A stretch of DNA of 64,000 bases, taken from Pagrus major (taxonomy: Eukaryota; Chordata; Actinopteri; Spariformes; Sparidae). Positions 1 to 11,998 of this stretch are shown piece after piece. Below the pieces are notes generated by a model. It was not told the DNA's origin and did no database searches. It saw only the letters and a list, made by a program, of their open reading frames with translations. Position numbers and translations under genes: made by a program. The stretch lies in NCBI RefSeq assembly GCF_040436345.1, contig NC_133216.1, forward strand, positions 40,001 through 104,000, read 5' to 3'. Within the stretch, counting starts at the first letter, position 1, and each line of letters begins with the position of its first letter.

Positions 1-756
1 CTTTGGGGTGTTTGTAGAGGAACATGACGGAGCGGCCGATGCCGCTGTGCTTCAGAGTCTCCTGACTGACGCTGGGCAGCTGCAGGAGGAAACACAGCGT
101 CACACACTCAACACACACTCAACACACACTCTCACAGCCGGACTCGCTTCCTGTGTGTACTCGCCTCCTGCAGGATCCTCAGCAGCTCCTCCCTGATTCT
201 CAGAGCAGGAAGTGATTTGTCTGGCAGCGGGCTGATCCACTCTTTGATGGCCGACATCACGCCGCTGTCGATGAACGTCTCCTTCAGGTCCTGTCTGAGG
301 GACGGACACCGTGTTAGTTATCGTGACGGCCGTTATCTGCAGCATCAACATGTTTCCTGTGAACACTCAGATAATACTCAGTTATTTTAACTCTTTATTT
401 AAAGAAAGACATTTATTTAAATGGTTTTCAGACGTGTTGCTGGAAACCATCACGATCATCTCGTCACACATCGATCTGATGAAACGAGCCGACCGGTTTA
501 TTAATCTGCCAACAGAATTAAAACAGCGATGAGAGTTTGTGTTTGTGAGAGAGAGTGAACCTCCTCTGGATGTTTTATTATCTTTGTCCCGACTGACACG
601 TTTAAGAATCCACTTTCTGTGATTCAACAACCAAACACCTGCTGGAGCTCACAGAGCTCAGAGCCGCGCAACATGTCGCCATCGTCACGAGTCCTCTGAA
701 CTCACCGCTCCTGAAACCTTTAAGGGTGTGTGTGTGTGTCTGTGTGTGTGTCTGTG

Positions 757-787
<31 letters not shown>

Positions 788-804
788 GTGTGTGTGTGTG
801 TGTC

Positions 805-845
<41 letters not shown>

Positions 846-866
846 GTGTGTGTGTGTGTGTGTGTC

Positions 867-907
<41 letters not shown>

Positions 908-924
908 GTGTGTGTGTGTGTGTC

Positions 925-965
<41 letters not shown>

Positions 966-975
966 GTGTGTGTGT

Positions 976-1012
<37 letters not shown>

Positions 1013-1384
1013 TGTGTGTGTGTGTGAGTGTGTGTGTGTCTGTGTGTGTGTGTGATCAGCTCTTACTTCTTGAGGTGCATGACGACTTGTGGCAGCAGGG
1101 TGAGTTTCTTCAGCGCTGGTTTCTTGTGGCTGTTCAGAGTTCGATCCTCCTGTTGGACAAACACAGTCGGTATCACAGAGCACAGCACCCAGACACTCAG
1201 ACGGGCTTTTATTTTGAAAGGCGGACCTCGGCGGCCTCGTTCATCTTGCAGATCATGGCGCTGACCACGTCGTCGGCGTCGCTGATGAACGTCCCGCCGT
1301 CACGGTGACGCCTCCTCTTACTGTTCATGGCTTTCCTCTTTGCGAGCATGATGTCGAAGTCCGACATGAAGCTGGTACTGAACG

Positions 1385-1441
<57 letters not shown>

Positions 1442-4400
1442 TTTTGCTTCATCTCAATATTCTAAAATAAAAGCACAAACTTTTATTCTCTTATTATTTC
1501 TAAGTGCAAATATTCAGTGTTGATCAGGGAACGAATGACAAACATGAGAAACTTAAATGATTCTTTGTGTTCTGATGATCCAGATTATAAAAGTCTCCTG
1601 AAACCCGTTTGTTCCTCTGAACTCTGACCTCAACACGACCCGTTCACTGACCCAAATCTGAACCCATTTCCTGCTGTTAGTCGGTAAATAATCAGACGGT
1701 GCTGCTCACTCTTGGCCGCTGCGGTCGACTCCTTCATCAGAGTCGGACTCCTCCTCCATCTGCTCCTGCGCCTCCTTCTTGGACTCCTTCTTGTCCTCCA
1801 GGTCCTCCTGGTTGAAGCCCTGCAGGTGGAGGAGATGGTGTGAGCAGGTGTGAGCAGGTGAGAGCAGGTGAAGCTGCTGCACAATCTAATACTCTGTCGT
1901 ACTCACCGTGAACTCCTCCTCCTCCTCGTCTCCAGACTCTCCAAAGATGTCTGCGATCATTTTCCTGAAACAAACAGAGGTCAGAGGTCACCGGACTGCA
2001 CTGTGACATCACATGTCCACAGTGACATCACATGTCCACAGTGACATCACATGTCCACAGCACTTACTCTTCCTCCTCGTCTCCGTCTCCAGAGTCGCTG
2101 TCGCTACCGAACAGCGCCTTCTCGTCCTTCTTCCCCGCCGCAGCCTTCGTCCTGTCGTCGTCGTCGCTGCCGCTGTCCGAGCCGAGCTCTCTCAGTTTGG
2201 CTGCCAGACTCTTATCAGGACCGCCGGACGCTCCGTCGCTGTCCGAGTTCTCATCGTCTGACACCGCCCGACTCCTCTTCACCGCTGACGAGACCGAGGA
2301 CACAAGAGCAACTTCATGGTTCTGATTCTGAAAGTCCTCGTTCACCAACAGAAGCGTTCTGAACCCGACCGACTGCGTTCACACTCGTCTGACTTTTAGT
2401 TTTTATCTTTAAAATCTCTAATTTAAAGGTTTATGTATATTTATTTACCCATGATTCACAGCGAGTGATGACCTCACCTGGTTTGTCTGCCTTCTCCTCG
2501 TCCTCGTCCTCGCTGTCTGACAGGATGGCCTTCTTCCTCTTCACTGCAACAGAAAGACAAACTGATAAAGGAGCATTTCACTGTTTCACAGCCATCAATC
2601 AGCTGATATCTCAGGCGTCGTCACAGGAAGCTGCTCTCGGGTCAGTACCTGGCTTCTCGTCTTCATCATCGCTGTCATCCTTCTGCTCCTCCCCCTCCTG
2701 CTGCTCTCCATCACTTGCTGTTGCAGCCTTCCTCCTCCTCCCCCCCTCCTCTTCATCCTCACTGTCAGACTGCATCACAGCCTTCCACTTCCCTCCTCCT
2801 CCTCCTCCTCCCTGAGCCTCCTCCTGCTTCTCCTCCTCCTCCTCAGAGTCTATCTGTGCTGCCTTGCGTCTGGCAGGTGTCTCTGTGTCAGAGTCACTGT
2901 CGGCGTTGGACCGCCGGTCAGGAGAAGCTGCCGGTTTGGCGTCCTCATTCTCCGAGTCGCTGTCTGCGGCTGCTTTGGGCGTCTCCTCCTCCATGTCCGA
3001 GCTGCTCCTCCTCCGTTTGGGAGGAGACGACCCTCCCCCCTCCTCATTATCTGAAGCTCCGTGTTTGACGGGTGACGACTCCTCCTCGTTGTCTGATCCG
3101 CTCATCCTGCGTTTGACCGGAGAGGAGTCGTCGTCGCTGTCGGCGGGCCGAGGAGCCTCCGCCTCCGAGTCACTTTTGTCATCGTCATGGCGACGTCGTG
3201 GGGCCTCGCCCTCCGAGTCGCTGTCCCCCCCTCGATGATCATCGTTGTCGGAGCCGCTGGCTGCGCCGCCGGTCTCCATGGCGTTGGGGGCGTCTTCATC
3301 GTTACTGCCTTCATCCTATGGAGACAAACAGCTGCAGGTCAAAAATCTGACACCCTGAGGAGACCCGGTTCTGTTGAGTCCAACTGACAGAAAGACTCCA
3401 TGTTTCTACTCAAAGACAGAAAGAAGTTCATGAAGAACATTTGCTGAATTTACAAGAAGGAACAAATAAGTCAGAATCAGTCAGAGACAGAGTTTCACAC
3501 AGTTTATAAAGTGTCTCCAACTCAACAACTCACTAAACTGACACATTTGTTAAGGGAGTCTGGTGTCGTTGTGGTTACTGGTCAATAATCCATTAACAGG
3601 TGAACAGAGACCACACATGTCATTTACATCACAGTAAACCACACAGAGTCTGACTGTTGAGTCTTCTTTGAATGTGTCTGACCTCAGACTGATGTCTGTC
3701 GCTCCTAATCTCCTCGCCGTCTGACTCGTGGTGTTCATCCAGAACTGGAGTGCCACCTCCGTCATCTGCAGGACACACAACAGGTGAGAAACACACTGCA
3801 GTCAACACGGAGAGTTACGACACAAAAACACAAAGACCTGCAGAGAGACAACAGGTGGAAACATGTGGAAGAGCCGGAAATAATGTGTAGAGTCACTTCA
3901 GTTGGACTCAGCTGAGTCGGCGTGTGTGAGAGGAGTGTTACTGCCATGTCTCTTACTTCAGGCCTCCTACAAACGCTGTCAGAGACGAGACAGGATGGAG
4001 GAAACCAGCTGAACTGGGTCTGACCTGGTTTTCATGGAGACAAGCTGGTCTACTGCACAACTCACCGACAGGTACACCTGCACTGTGGTGCTTTCAGAGG
4101 GAATTCCACTTAAAAGAAAGATTCAGGAACTTCTAGAGTGCACACCAAACTCCATTCAAAAATCATGCATTTTAAGGTTAATGTGTAAATAACAGTCAGT
4201 AGAAAACTGTTTATAAGTTTGTTTCAGCACACACGTTTAAAGCTGATAGTGACAGACACACAGAGGTGAAACTTGGTTAAAGCCGAAGACAGACACGTTT
4301 CCTGTTTAAGATTTCAGGTTCTTTTACAATCTGCACACCAAACTCCATTCAAAAATCATGCATTTTAAGGTCAACCCGTCAAGCACAGCCAGAGGAAAAC

Positions 4401-5184
4401 AGTTCAGGTCAGTTTCAGCACACACGAGCACAACAAAGGGTTCCCACCCATTTAACAAACATAACTGATATTAGTCAGTAGTCAGTCATTAATCAACCAT
4501 TTCATGATGTTAAAGCTGATTATGAGACACAGACTAAACTTGTTTAAAGCTGAAGACAGACACGTTTCCTGATTTTTTAACTTAGAATTTAAGATTTCAG
4601 ACTCCACACCAAACTCCATGCAAAACTCGAGCATTTTAATGTTTATGTATAAACTGTACATGGTCGGTGAATATAACATAAAGTGAAAACAAACTGTCGG
4701 TTTGCTCTTTAATCCGGCAGCTTCTTAACGTCACTCTCAGTTGAGTCTTGACAAGTTGATCTGACAGGAACGTTTTAAGTCTTTCTTCAACGATGTTAAT
4801 AAATCGGCACCGACTCACACTCGTTAAACTTCAGCTTTAAAGCAGAACATCTGGAGAAACTGTGAAACATGAGTAACACATCTTGACTTCAGCTAGCTGC
4901 TACATCTGCTAACCGGCTAATGATTCTGATCCAGTTTACCGGGTCAATCTAACGGAGCGGTACTGGACCTGTTGATTTAACACAGAACATATCTGCTTTA
5001 TTATTATTATTACACAGAGACAGTGAGAACACAACAGTCCTGTTTAACCCCGTGTCTGCTCGGACACAGAGGAGTTAGCATGTCAGTTAGCATGTCAGCT
5101 AGCTTGTTAGATAGGAAACAAAGCAGAGCAGCAGTTTGTACCGGAGTGGTTCCCGGACGCGAAGTCGTCCTCTTCTCCGTCCAT
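1..5184 (-). CDS. iws1: IWS1 homologue, transcription elongation factor (5' eleven coding exons; 3' end outside window)
   Basis: IWS1 partners SPT6 on elongating RNA polymerase II and links transcription to H3K36 methylation and mRNA export in the nucleus (family knowledge). Coding exons in transcript order: 5142-5184, 3683-3765, 2649-3315, 2478-2543, 2068-2284, 1907-1964, 1710-1819, 1227-1371 (or to 1377), 1067-1149, 165-294, 1-79. Frame is kept at every junction, giving about 560 codons before the window edge. The N-terminal two thirds is an acidic Ser/Asp/Glu region with repeated SDSE-type blocks, as in the family. It is followed by the conserved [17 protein letters not shown] and [14 protein letters not shown] blocks, then the start of the TFIIS-N-like domain ([36 protein letters not shown]). 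The start is [12 protein letters not shown]. The last complete intron has a GC donor. Divergent neighbour: WDR74. Confidence 0.95.
723..1054. repeat. Compound (TG)n/(TCTG)n microsatellite
   Basis: Alternating TG runs and TCTG runs fill about 330 bp of the IWS1 intron between the exons at 165-294 and 1067-1149. It ends about a dozen bases from the donor of the upstream exon. Long open frames here on both strands are simple-sequence artefacts. Confidence 0.95.
1387..1438. repeat. (CA)n microsatellite
   Basis: Uninterrupted CA dinucleotides in an IWS1 intron, within about 16 bases of the acceptor of the exon at 1227-1371. Confidence 0.95.
2000..2060. repeat. 19-bp tandem repeat, three copies
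   Basis: Three near-identical copies of a 19-bp unit containing GTGACATCACATGTCCA lie in an IWS1 intron just 3' (in gene orientation) of the exon at 2068-2284. Confidence 0.85.
4139..4645. repeat. Cluster of three CCAAACTCCATT-type short repeats
   Basis: Three direct copies of a roughly 35-bp module (core CCAAACTCCATTCAAAAATC, then a GCATTTTAA block) start near 4143, 4338 and 4607 in IWS1 intron 1. Flanking bases also recur, including 'cagacacgtttcctg' and 'gtttcagcacacacg'. So the larger period is about 190-270 bp, and the module is a block inside a longer duplicated segment. Related copies occur near 6530, 6757, 7423, 8513 and in ATG16L2 intron 1. Confidence 0.85.
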
Positions 5185-5853
5185 TTCTCAGACGACGACT
5201 GATTCCGGATCAGAACCGAACACGGGACACGTCTCTGTTTGTTCTACTTTAATAATAAAGCGGGAAAATAAACCCGATCAAAGTAACGACGCACTGTGAA
5301 AGCTAACAGCAACAGCTAGCTTCAGTAGCCGTGAGATCCAAAATGGTGTCGCACACATCATATACGCATGCGCACATGTGCGGTCGCCTCGCAATGACGC
5401 CTTCGTTTTTTTTAAATAAACTTTATGAACACGAACAAACCGATTCACAATAATAACAATTAAAATGAATAAATGATAAAACATTTACAGCTAATAATTA
5501 CTAACGTGTGATTTTAGTTAATGAAGCCGCTTTTCATATAAAATCATTTGGATTATTCACTTGTTGAAGTTTTGTCTGAGTTTCACGTCATTTCTTCTTA
5601 TTTCTGTAATATTATTTCATATCGCACATTATTTCTGCCTGTTCAGTGTCAGTGAGCAGATCAATGACGCTGCTGGTGTTTGTGTTGTTTAACGAGGTTG
5701 AAGTTTTCTGTAGTTAATAAAGTTAATTTTAAAAAACGTGATGTCATTGACGCGCGACACAGTTACAGGAAAACACGCGTGTGTCTGAACCAGGACCTGC
5801 AGCTGTTGAAATCCAGTTCTTGTCCAGGTTTCGGTCCAGTTAGACGCGGACTG
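5185..5853. promoter_or_regulatory. Head-to-head interval, probable bidirectional promoter of iws1 and wdr74
   Basis: The start codons of IWS1 (minus) and WDR74 (plus) are 669 bp apart and point away from each other. Both are housekeeping nuclear genes, a class in which shared promoters are common. No TATA box was found at a convincing spacing. Promoter function is inferred from geometry, not from a recognised element. Confidence 0.6.
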
Positions 5854-8052
5854 ATGGGGGACACGAGCCGGCTGTGCTCCGTGTGGCTCGGTTCGGAGAC
5901 CGGCATCCTGAAGGGGGTCAGTCTGACCCGGAAACAGGCCTTCAACTTCTGCAACACGAGCCACCTGAGCCGCGACCAGGAGGTCCGGGCGCTGTGCTGG
6001 GGCGACCCGGCGGAGAGCGAGCTGCTGGTGGGCTCCGTGGACGGAACCGTGAAGACGTTCAGCACCGAGAAGGGCGCGTTCACCGAGACCCGCCGCTGCG
6101 GAGACCCCGCCGACGGCGGCTTCACCGGGCTGGCTGTGCTCGGCGGCTCCGCGCTGGTCAGCTGCGTGGAGTGCGGGACGCTGCGGGTGTGGAGGGAGGA
6201 CAGCAGCGAGCCCGTGACGGAGCTGAGCGCGGGGAAGAACGTGTGCAGGATGCGGCAGAGCCCGGTTCACCCGCACAGAGTCGCCACCGGAGGGAAGGAG
6301 AACGGGCTCAAGATCTGGGACCTGGAGAGGCCGGACACGCCCGTGTTCACCGCAAAAAACCTGCGGGACGACTGGCTCGATCTACGGCGGCCGCACTGGG
6401 TCAGAGACATGGCCTTCATCCCGGACACCGACAAAGTGGTCACCTGCACAGGTCACCACCAGGTGTGTTCGCACTGGAGCTAAAAGTGTGTGTGTGGGGG
6501 GGGGAAATAGCTTTTAACCGACCTCAGACCAAACTCCATTAAAAGTTCTGTCAATTTAAAGGTTTACTCGGCTTGTTGACACATTTGCACCTCCTGGATA
6601 AAAAACTTAAATCCCCTAAATTATCTTTAAAACAGACTCTATCATTCGGTTTGTGTCCAGTTAATGTAAAGCTCATATTTCCCTCTGAGGTGAGATGTAC
6701 TTCAGTAAAAGTAGGACGTGGCATGATAAGAAAATACCTCAAATGTGTACTTGCACCATACTCCATCTGAAAACTGACCGTTTTTAAGTTTACTTTGCTG
6801 TGGGCAGATTTCTGTGACAGCTAAAACATTTTCATAGTTGAATTATGACCTTTAAAATGTCCTCAACGATTCTGCATACATCCAACACGTCAACATTAAA
6901 GGGACATTTCAAAATGTCAACAAAGTCACTCTATCATCTGTATAGAAAACACAGGACAGGAAGCTGCTGCTCTAACTTTGACTGGCGGCCGCTGAATCTC
7001 TGAATGATGATTTGGTATCATTCGGTACGCGTCCAGTTGTTTTTCCAAAGCTTCAGCAGTTTGTTTACATCTGTAACTTAAAGTAATAAATCTAGAAACA
7101 CGTCTGCCTGAATTACTAGTTAAGAGACTGAAAATACTTTGTTCTCTCCTAAAGCATCAGAGAACTTCAGTTACTTACACAAAATGTGTCACGAGTTAAT
7201 TTGAAAGTTATGTACATTTTTTTAATTGAAGTAACAAACCTTGATTAAAATGAGCTCAGCTACAACTTTAGTTATTAGTGCTTACAAAATGAATTATTTG
7301 ATTAACTCCTCCTACGTCTTCATTTGTAAAGTAAAGCTGTCAAAAAGTACCGTGTTTCCCTCGGAGGTGGAGAAGAAGTAGAAAGTAGCGTAAAAAGAAA
7401 ATACCTCAAATTTGTTCTGACACCAAACTCCATTCAAAACCTGTGTTTCTGATGCACTTGGTTCTGTTTGTTTCTGCCCTCTGGTGGTTAAAAAAACCTC
7501 CTGCAGCTTTAACGATGTCTCCTCCTCCTTCATCAGGTCCACGTATTCGACCCGTCGTCCCCTCAGCGGCGTCCGGTCCTGGAGGTCGAGTATGGCGAGT
7601 ACCCGCTCACCGCTCTGTCCCTGACCGCCAGCCTGGACACGGTGGTGGTTGGAAACACCCACGGCCAGATCGCCCTGCTGGACCTGAGGAAGGGTCTGGT
7701 CCGCGGCTGTCTGAAGGGGCTGGTGGGGGGCGTGCGGGGGCTGCAGTGTCACCCCTCCCAGCCTGTGGTGGCGTCCTGCGGCCTCGACCGCTTCCTCCGC
7801 ATCCACAGCCTGGAGGACCGCAAACTGCAGCACAAAGTCTACCTCAAGTCCCGCCTCAACTGCCTCCTGTTCGCCAGCCGGGACCTGGAGGAGCCGGCGG
7901 GGGAGGGCGGGGCTCAGGAGGTGAAGGAGGAGGAGGAGGGAGACGAGGTGTGGGACAGCATGGAGCGAGTGGACGAGAAGCCAAAGAGAAAAACTACAGA
8001 GGAAGAAGAAGAGCTGCAGAAGAAAAAGAGCAAGAAGAAGAAAAAGAACTGA
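5854..8052 (+). CDS. wdr74: WDR74 homologue, WD40 ribosome-biogenesis factor
   Basis: WDR74 is a nucleolar seven-bladed WD40 protein; its yeast relative Nsa1 acts in 60S pre-ribosome assembly, and in mammals it works with NVL and the MTR4 exosome helicase (family knowledge). Two coding exons: 5854-6462 and 7537-8052, phase 0, 374 residues plus stop. Diagnostic stretches are GSETGILKGVSLTRKQAFNF, the block containing HRVATGGKENGLKIWDLE, NLRDDWLDLR, YGEYPLTALSL, VVGNTHGQIA, VRGLQCHPSQP, ASCGLDRFLRIH and HKVYLKSRLNCLL. The C-terminus is an acidic patch followed by a lysine run (KKKSKKKKKN), the expected nucleolar-type tail. The start MGDTSRLCSVWLGSE aligns with the family N-terminus; upstream in-frame codons lack a better match. 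Only one coding intron is present, fewer than I recall for mammalian WDR74. Confidence 0.95.
6681..6962 (+). repeat. Direct repeat, copy A (in wdr74 intron)
   Basis: About 280 bp nearly identical to copy B at 8441-8718. Both run from a 'ccctctgagg' start, through a CCATACTCCATCTGAAAAC block, to 'aaaacacaggacaggaag'. The two copies bracket WDR74 exon 2. A partial third copy of the left part is at about 7350-7437. Confidence 0.9.
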
Positions 8053-8187
8053 GGGGCGTTTGTGGTGCGATCAGAGTGTGGGACATTTGAACGCAGCCTG
8101 TCAGACTGAAACACATGGAAGAGGAGAGATTTGTCTCTCAGCTGTTTCTGCTCAAAAAATGTATTTTCTATATTGTTTTTTCTGTTT

Positions 8188-8193
8188 ATTAAA
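8188..8193 (+). terminator. Candidate ATTAAA poly(A) signal of wdr74
   Basis: ATTAAA lies about 135 nt after the WDR74 stop codon and is the first plausible poly(A) hexamer. A further AATAAA cluster near 9010-9035 could serve a longer 3' UTR. Confidence 0.5.
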
Positions 8194-8440
8194 ACAGCAG
8201 CTTGTGCCTCCAGACGTCTCATGAGGAATATTCATTTCAACAGCAAACTACTTTTCCTTATAAATCAGAGCACGTTGTCTCACCTGATCTGCAGGTGACG
8301 TCATCAGAGCTGCTGCTTAAAGTGGGAAAATGTTGTTAAACTGAACAAAACATCTTATTCTTTAACTCTTTAGTGTTTTTGTGTAAAGTAACTAAAGCTC
8401 TAAGATAAATGCAGTGGAGTAGAAAGTACAGTATTTCCCT

Positions 8441-8718
8441 CTGAGGCGAGATGTACTTCAGTAAAAGAAGAACGTGGCATGAAAAAAAAAAATCTAAAAT
8501 CTGTACTTGCACCATACTCCATCTGAAAACTGACCATTTTTAAGTTTACTTTGCTGTGGGCAGATTTCTGTGACAGCTAAAACATTTTCATACGTTGAAT
8601 TATGACCTTTAAAATGTCCTCAACGATTCTGCATACATCCAACACGTCAACATTAAAGGGACATTTCAAAATGTCAACAAAGAGTCACTCTACCATCTGT
8701 ATAGAAAACACAGGACAG
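8441..8718 (+). repeat. Direct repeat, copy B (downstream of wdr74)
   Basis: Partner of copy A at 6681-6962 in the same orientation, with few mismatches and a small A-run expansion. The preceding bases (8405-8440: 'gtggagtagaaagtacagta') belong to the AAGTAC-rich teleost repeat family also seen at 52725-52870. Confidence 0.9.
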
Positions 8719-8721
8719 GAA

Positions 8722-10144
8722 GTCTAACTGACTGTTTTCTGAATGATGAGTTGAACATGGAAACAAAAGATCAGAAATTATCCAACTGTAATCAGCTGAA
8801 ATTCAAAAGTTACTTTTTACTCCATTACACTTGTCTGACAAATGTAGTTACTGGTTACTTTTCAGAATAAGACACAGTCAGTATTTAGTCCCACATGCAG
8901 CTGTGATGGATACGAAGTGTTTATAACATTAAACAACATTACAACAGTTTATTTTGTGCCGCGGTGTTTTAGGTCTTTGTTAAACCCATCTGAGGAAGTG
9001 TTTTTCACAATAAAAGACAACTGAATAATAAAACTGGAGTCGTGTTTTATTTTTAGAATAGAAAGGAATTAGTTTCAGCCGACTGAAGAATAATAATAAA
9101 ACTTTACACACTTCAAGCAATTAAAGTGAACTTATACCACTACACATTCAGAGTAAACGCTGGTTTGGATTAATGACTTTTCTCACTAATAATCTCATTT
9201 AACAGTTTTTAAAATGTATAAAGTTTGTTCAGTCAGTTAATAAATGGTTCACCACATGTTGGAGTTCATGTGAGATGGTGATGACACATGAGGTGACCGG
9301 CGCCATTATACGTGATATTCACAGAACTTTTATGATCCTGCTGACAAACCAACAAAACCAACCAACCAGGTTCATATGCAACAGCTCCAGCTGTGTCCCA
9401 CCAGGTGAAGGTCAGTTAGTGGGAGGATCGAAGCGGTTGGCTTCTTTACCTTTCAGGTGTCCTTGTCTTGGATGACTTTGCAGTTCAGACTGACTTTTAC
9501 ACTGTAACATTACCGTCAGAGACGTCATCACTGATGGACCTGAGCAGGAGACCTCCAGGGTGAAGAAGTAGCTCCTTGAACTGAAACAGTCCCTCAGATC
9601 AGATCCAGACTGGATGCAGGAGGAGCTGATCCCCACCTGCCTCTACATGTTGACTGAGCTCTCCATCCTGTAGAGAAGCAGAGCCACGGTCCAGCTCTCT
9701 GCTTCCTTCAGGGTGCAGTCACAGTTCACGTCAAACACTCTCTGTCATGGATCAACTCCAGCGTCCCGGGACAGCTACTGGACAAGCTCCTCTCCTACCT
9801 GAGCAGGTGAGTCCAGCAGCTTTGCCAGGTGAGTGGGTGTTTTTAGCTGAGCCTGAGCTTCTACAGTCCAGGTGAGCAGACTCGTGGCCTCCACACTGGA
9901 GCTCTTCGGTCCACATAGGAGCAAAAACAAAAGACTAAAATTAGAGAAGTGCCATGTTAATCAGAACAAACAGATTGTTTCTCGTCGGCAGGACAATGTG
10001 AATATTAATACTAAAAGGTGAGAGACTCTGAGACTGAGACCGACCCACTGAAGAGGCGAGCGATCGCAGTCCCTTTACACTGCTCACAAAACAAACATGA
10101 TGAAACAATAAGTCACATCCACGCTCCAAAAATTGAAACTATTT
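8722..10144. other. Intergenic, no supported gene
   Basis: AT-rich sequence, part of which (8810-8870) looks like the AAGTAC-type repeat. From about 9400 to 9870 the sequence is GC-richer and has short open frames on both strands. It shows no domain I recognise, no consistent exon-intron signals and stops in all frames, so I leave it unassigned. Confidence 0.6.
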
Positions 10145-10450
10145 TTAATAGTTCACAGGGACGGTGGGTGTGTTGAAGCAGTGAACAGACTCCTGTAACA
10201 GTGATATGTTGCTGTCTGTAATAACATCATCTGGCTGACGTGTTTGTAGTAGATGGCCCGAGATGTCATCAGGCCCGGCAGCTTTACTCGTGTTCACTCT
10301 CAGCAGGATCTTTCTCAGATCTGCTCTGGATGCCGACAGTGGCCCGTCCTCTGGAGGAGAGTAGACGTTCAGGCTCACTCTCTGAAGCTCATGTGGGAAC
10401 AAGGCCTCACACATGATGACAGTGCTCCAGCTTCTGCAGACTGATGTTCT
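10145..10450 (-). pseudogene. LINE (non-LTR) reverse-transcriptase fragment
   Basis: The minus strand encodes a short piece with the signature VNTSKAAGPDDISGHLL. This matches the N-terminal RT block (KAAGPDGI-type) shared by jockey/CR1/Rex-like fish LINEs. Only about 90 codons survive, without the catalytic FADD-type box, so it is a dead 5'-truncated or rearranged copy. The clade is not resolved. Confidence 0.7.
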
Positions 10451-10984
10451 GGATCAGTTGTCACATATCTTTAGTGCTGCTGGAGTTGAAGTCCCTCTCC
10501 AGTCACTGCTGATGACTCCTCTTTGCCTCCTAGAGGCTTTTCAGTTTTGCTCTGTCAATCATGTTAGCTCTGCTAAAACATTAAAAAAAAAAACTCAACA
10601 TCTGGTAAAGATTTCCATCACCTTCGACTGTGTTGAAGCACGAAGCATCATTGATGTCAGCACAGTCTCGTACCTGGTGTCATGGAACAGTCCACCCACC
10701 CAGTGCAGTAGTTTGATCCAGGATGCTGTAATGGAGCCAGGTTTAAGTAAAGATGTCCGTTTCCCATTGCTAAGCCTGAGACTTTTATTTTTCAGCGGCC
10801 AGGCATCAGCCAGAAGGAGGCTGGGTGGTGAAACCGCCTTTGGTCCAAGCTGCCTTATCCTGACTCTTTCCTCCTCCTCGTCCTGCGGTGATCGCACTGA
10901 CTGCAGTGGCGTCTGGTCCTGCTGGTCCGGCTGACTGGGCAGAAGATGCCGTGGGAAGTGATCGGCCCCTTTTAACAAAAGATG

Positions 10985-11127
10985 ATGATGGTGGAACAAA
11001 GTCGACTTTGTTTTAGTGCCGTACCACCAGACTACAGAGCAGCTTCTGTCCTCAGGCTGAGAGACTTCTCAATCCTCAGGTCTCTGCCATGCGGTCATTT
11101 TACGATTAAAATGTAATTTTGTAAGAT
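10985..11127 (+). mobile_element. Possible LINE 3' end preceding an AAT tail
   Basis: A sequence reading 'accagactacagagcagc...ctgtcctcaggctgagagac' resembles the 3' coding end of fish LINEs and is followed directly by an (AAT)n run, a typical LINE tail. The resemblance is weak. It lies on the opposite strand to the RT fragment at 10145-10450, so it would be a separate insertion. Confidence 0.35.
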
Positions 11128-11139
11128 AATAATAATAAT

Positions 11140-11190
<51 letters not shown>

Positions 11191-11191
11191 T
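11128..11191. repeat. (AAT)n microsatellite
   Basis: About 20 AAT triplets with one interruption. Confidence 0.95.
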
Positions 11192-11998
11192 CACTGGATG
11201 CGTAAAGTTGCATGCATGTCTGCACAGAGCTTTCACAGCTCACTGTCAATAAGTACTGTACAGTCAGTACTGGACTACAAGAGAGTTATACACCTGCAAA
11301 ATTAATCTAAGCTCTGCAGGGGTTGATTGGTTCTGGAGGTGTGGTTATCGCAGCTGTGAAGGGTCAGCACAGCCTGTAGTGTTGGACTAGTGAGGTCCAA
11401 AGTGATATCTTTTCATGGGGCCCAAAATCCCTGGCAGCGCCCCTTGGATTAAGGACCCTGATCAGCAGAGCCTGAATGTGGCTGAAGAGACATGGCCTTT
11501 ACACTGCCGCTCTGAGAAACTTGGTACTGGTGGATAAACTAACTGGGTCACTGTCAAGAATAATCAGCTCTGATTGATTCTGTGTTCTCACATGACGATG
11601 ATGATGATGGATGTTACTTTGCCGTTCAGGAGACGCGCCGTGTTGAAACCATAGAAATAATCCACTGTTGTGTATCTGGATGATGTCATACGGCTGCACC
11701 CGACTCAGGATTTTGTCAGTCAAATCAAATTTTGCTGTTCAATAATATTCATCTTTTTTTCCCACACTAACCTTCTTTATCAGCCAACACCAGCATGTTT
11801 TACCTGCAGCCTCACTCACAACGCTTTCCTTCATCATCTGTGATGTGAACACGCAGTCAGAGGAAGTCAAAGTGTGCGTCCTGCTCACAGTTCAGTTTTA
11901 AAATCCCAGCGCACCACATGGCGTCCCTCCTGTCGGAGCAGGGCTGGCACTGCACATGTTGGTGCCCCTAAATTGCTGCTCCACCATCTGTAACGTGT

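Noticed and set aside
9412-9636. Minus-strand 74-codon open frame
   Set aside because: No recognisable similarity, no splice context, and codon pattern indistinguishable from chance.
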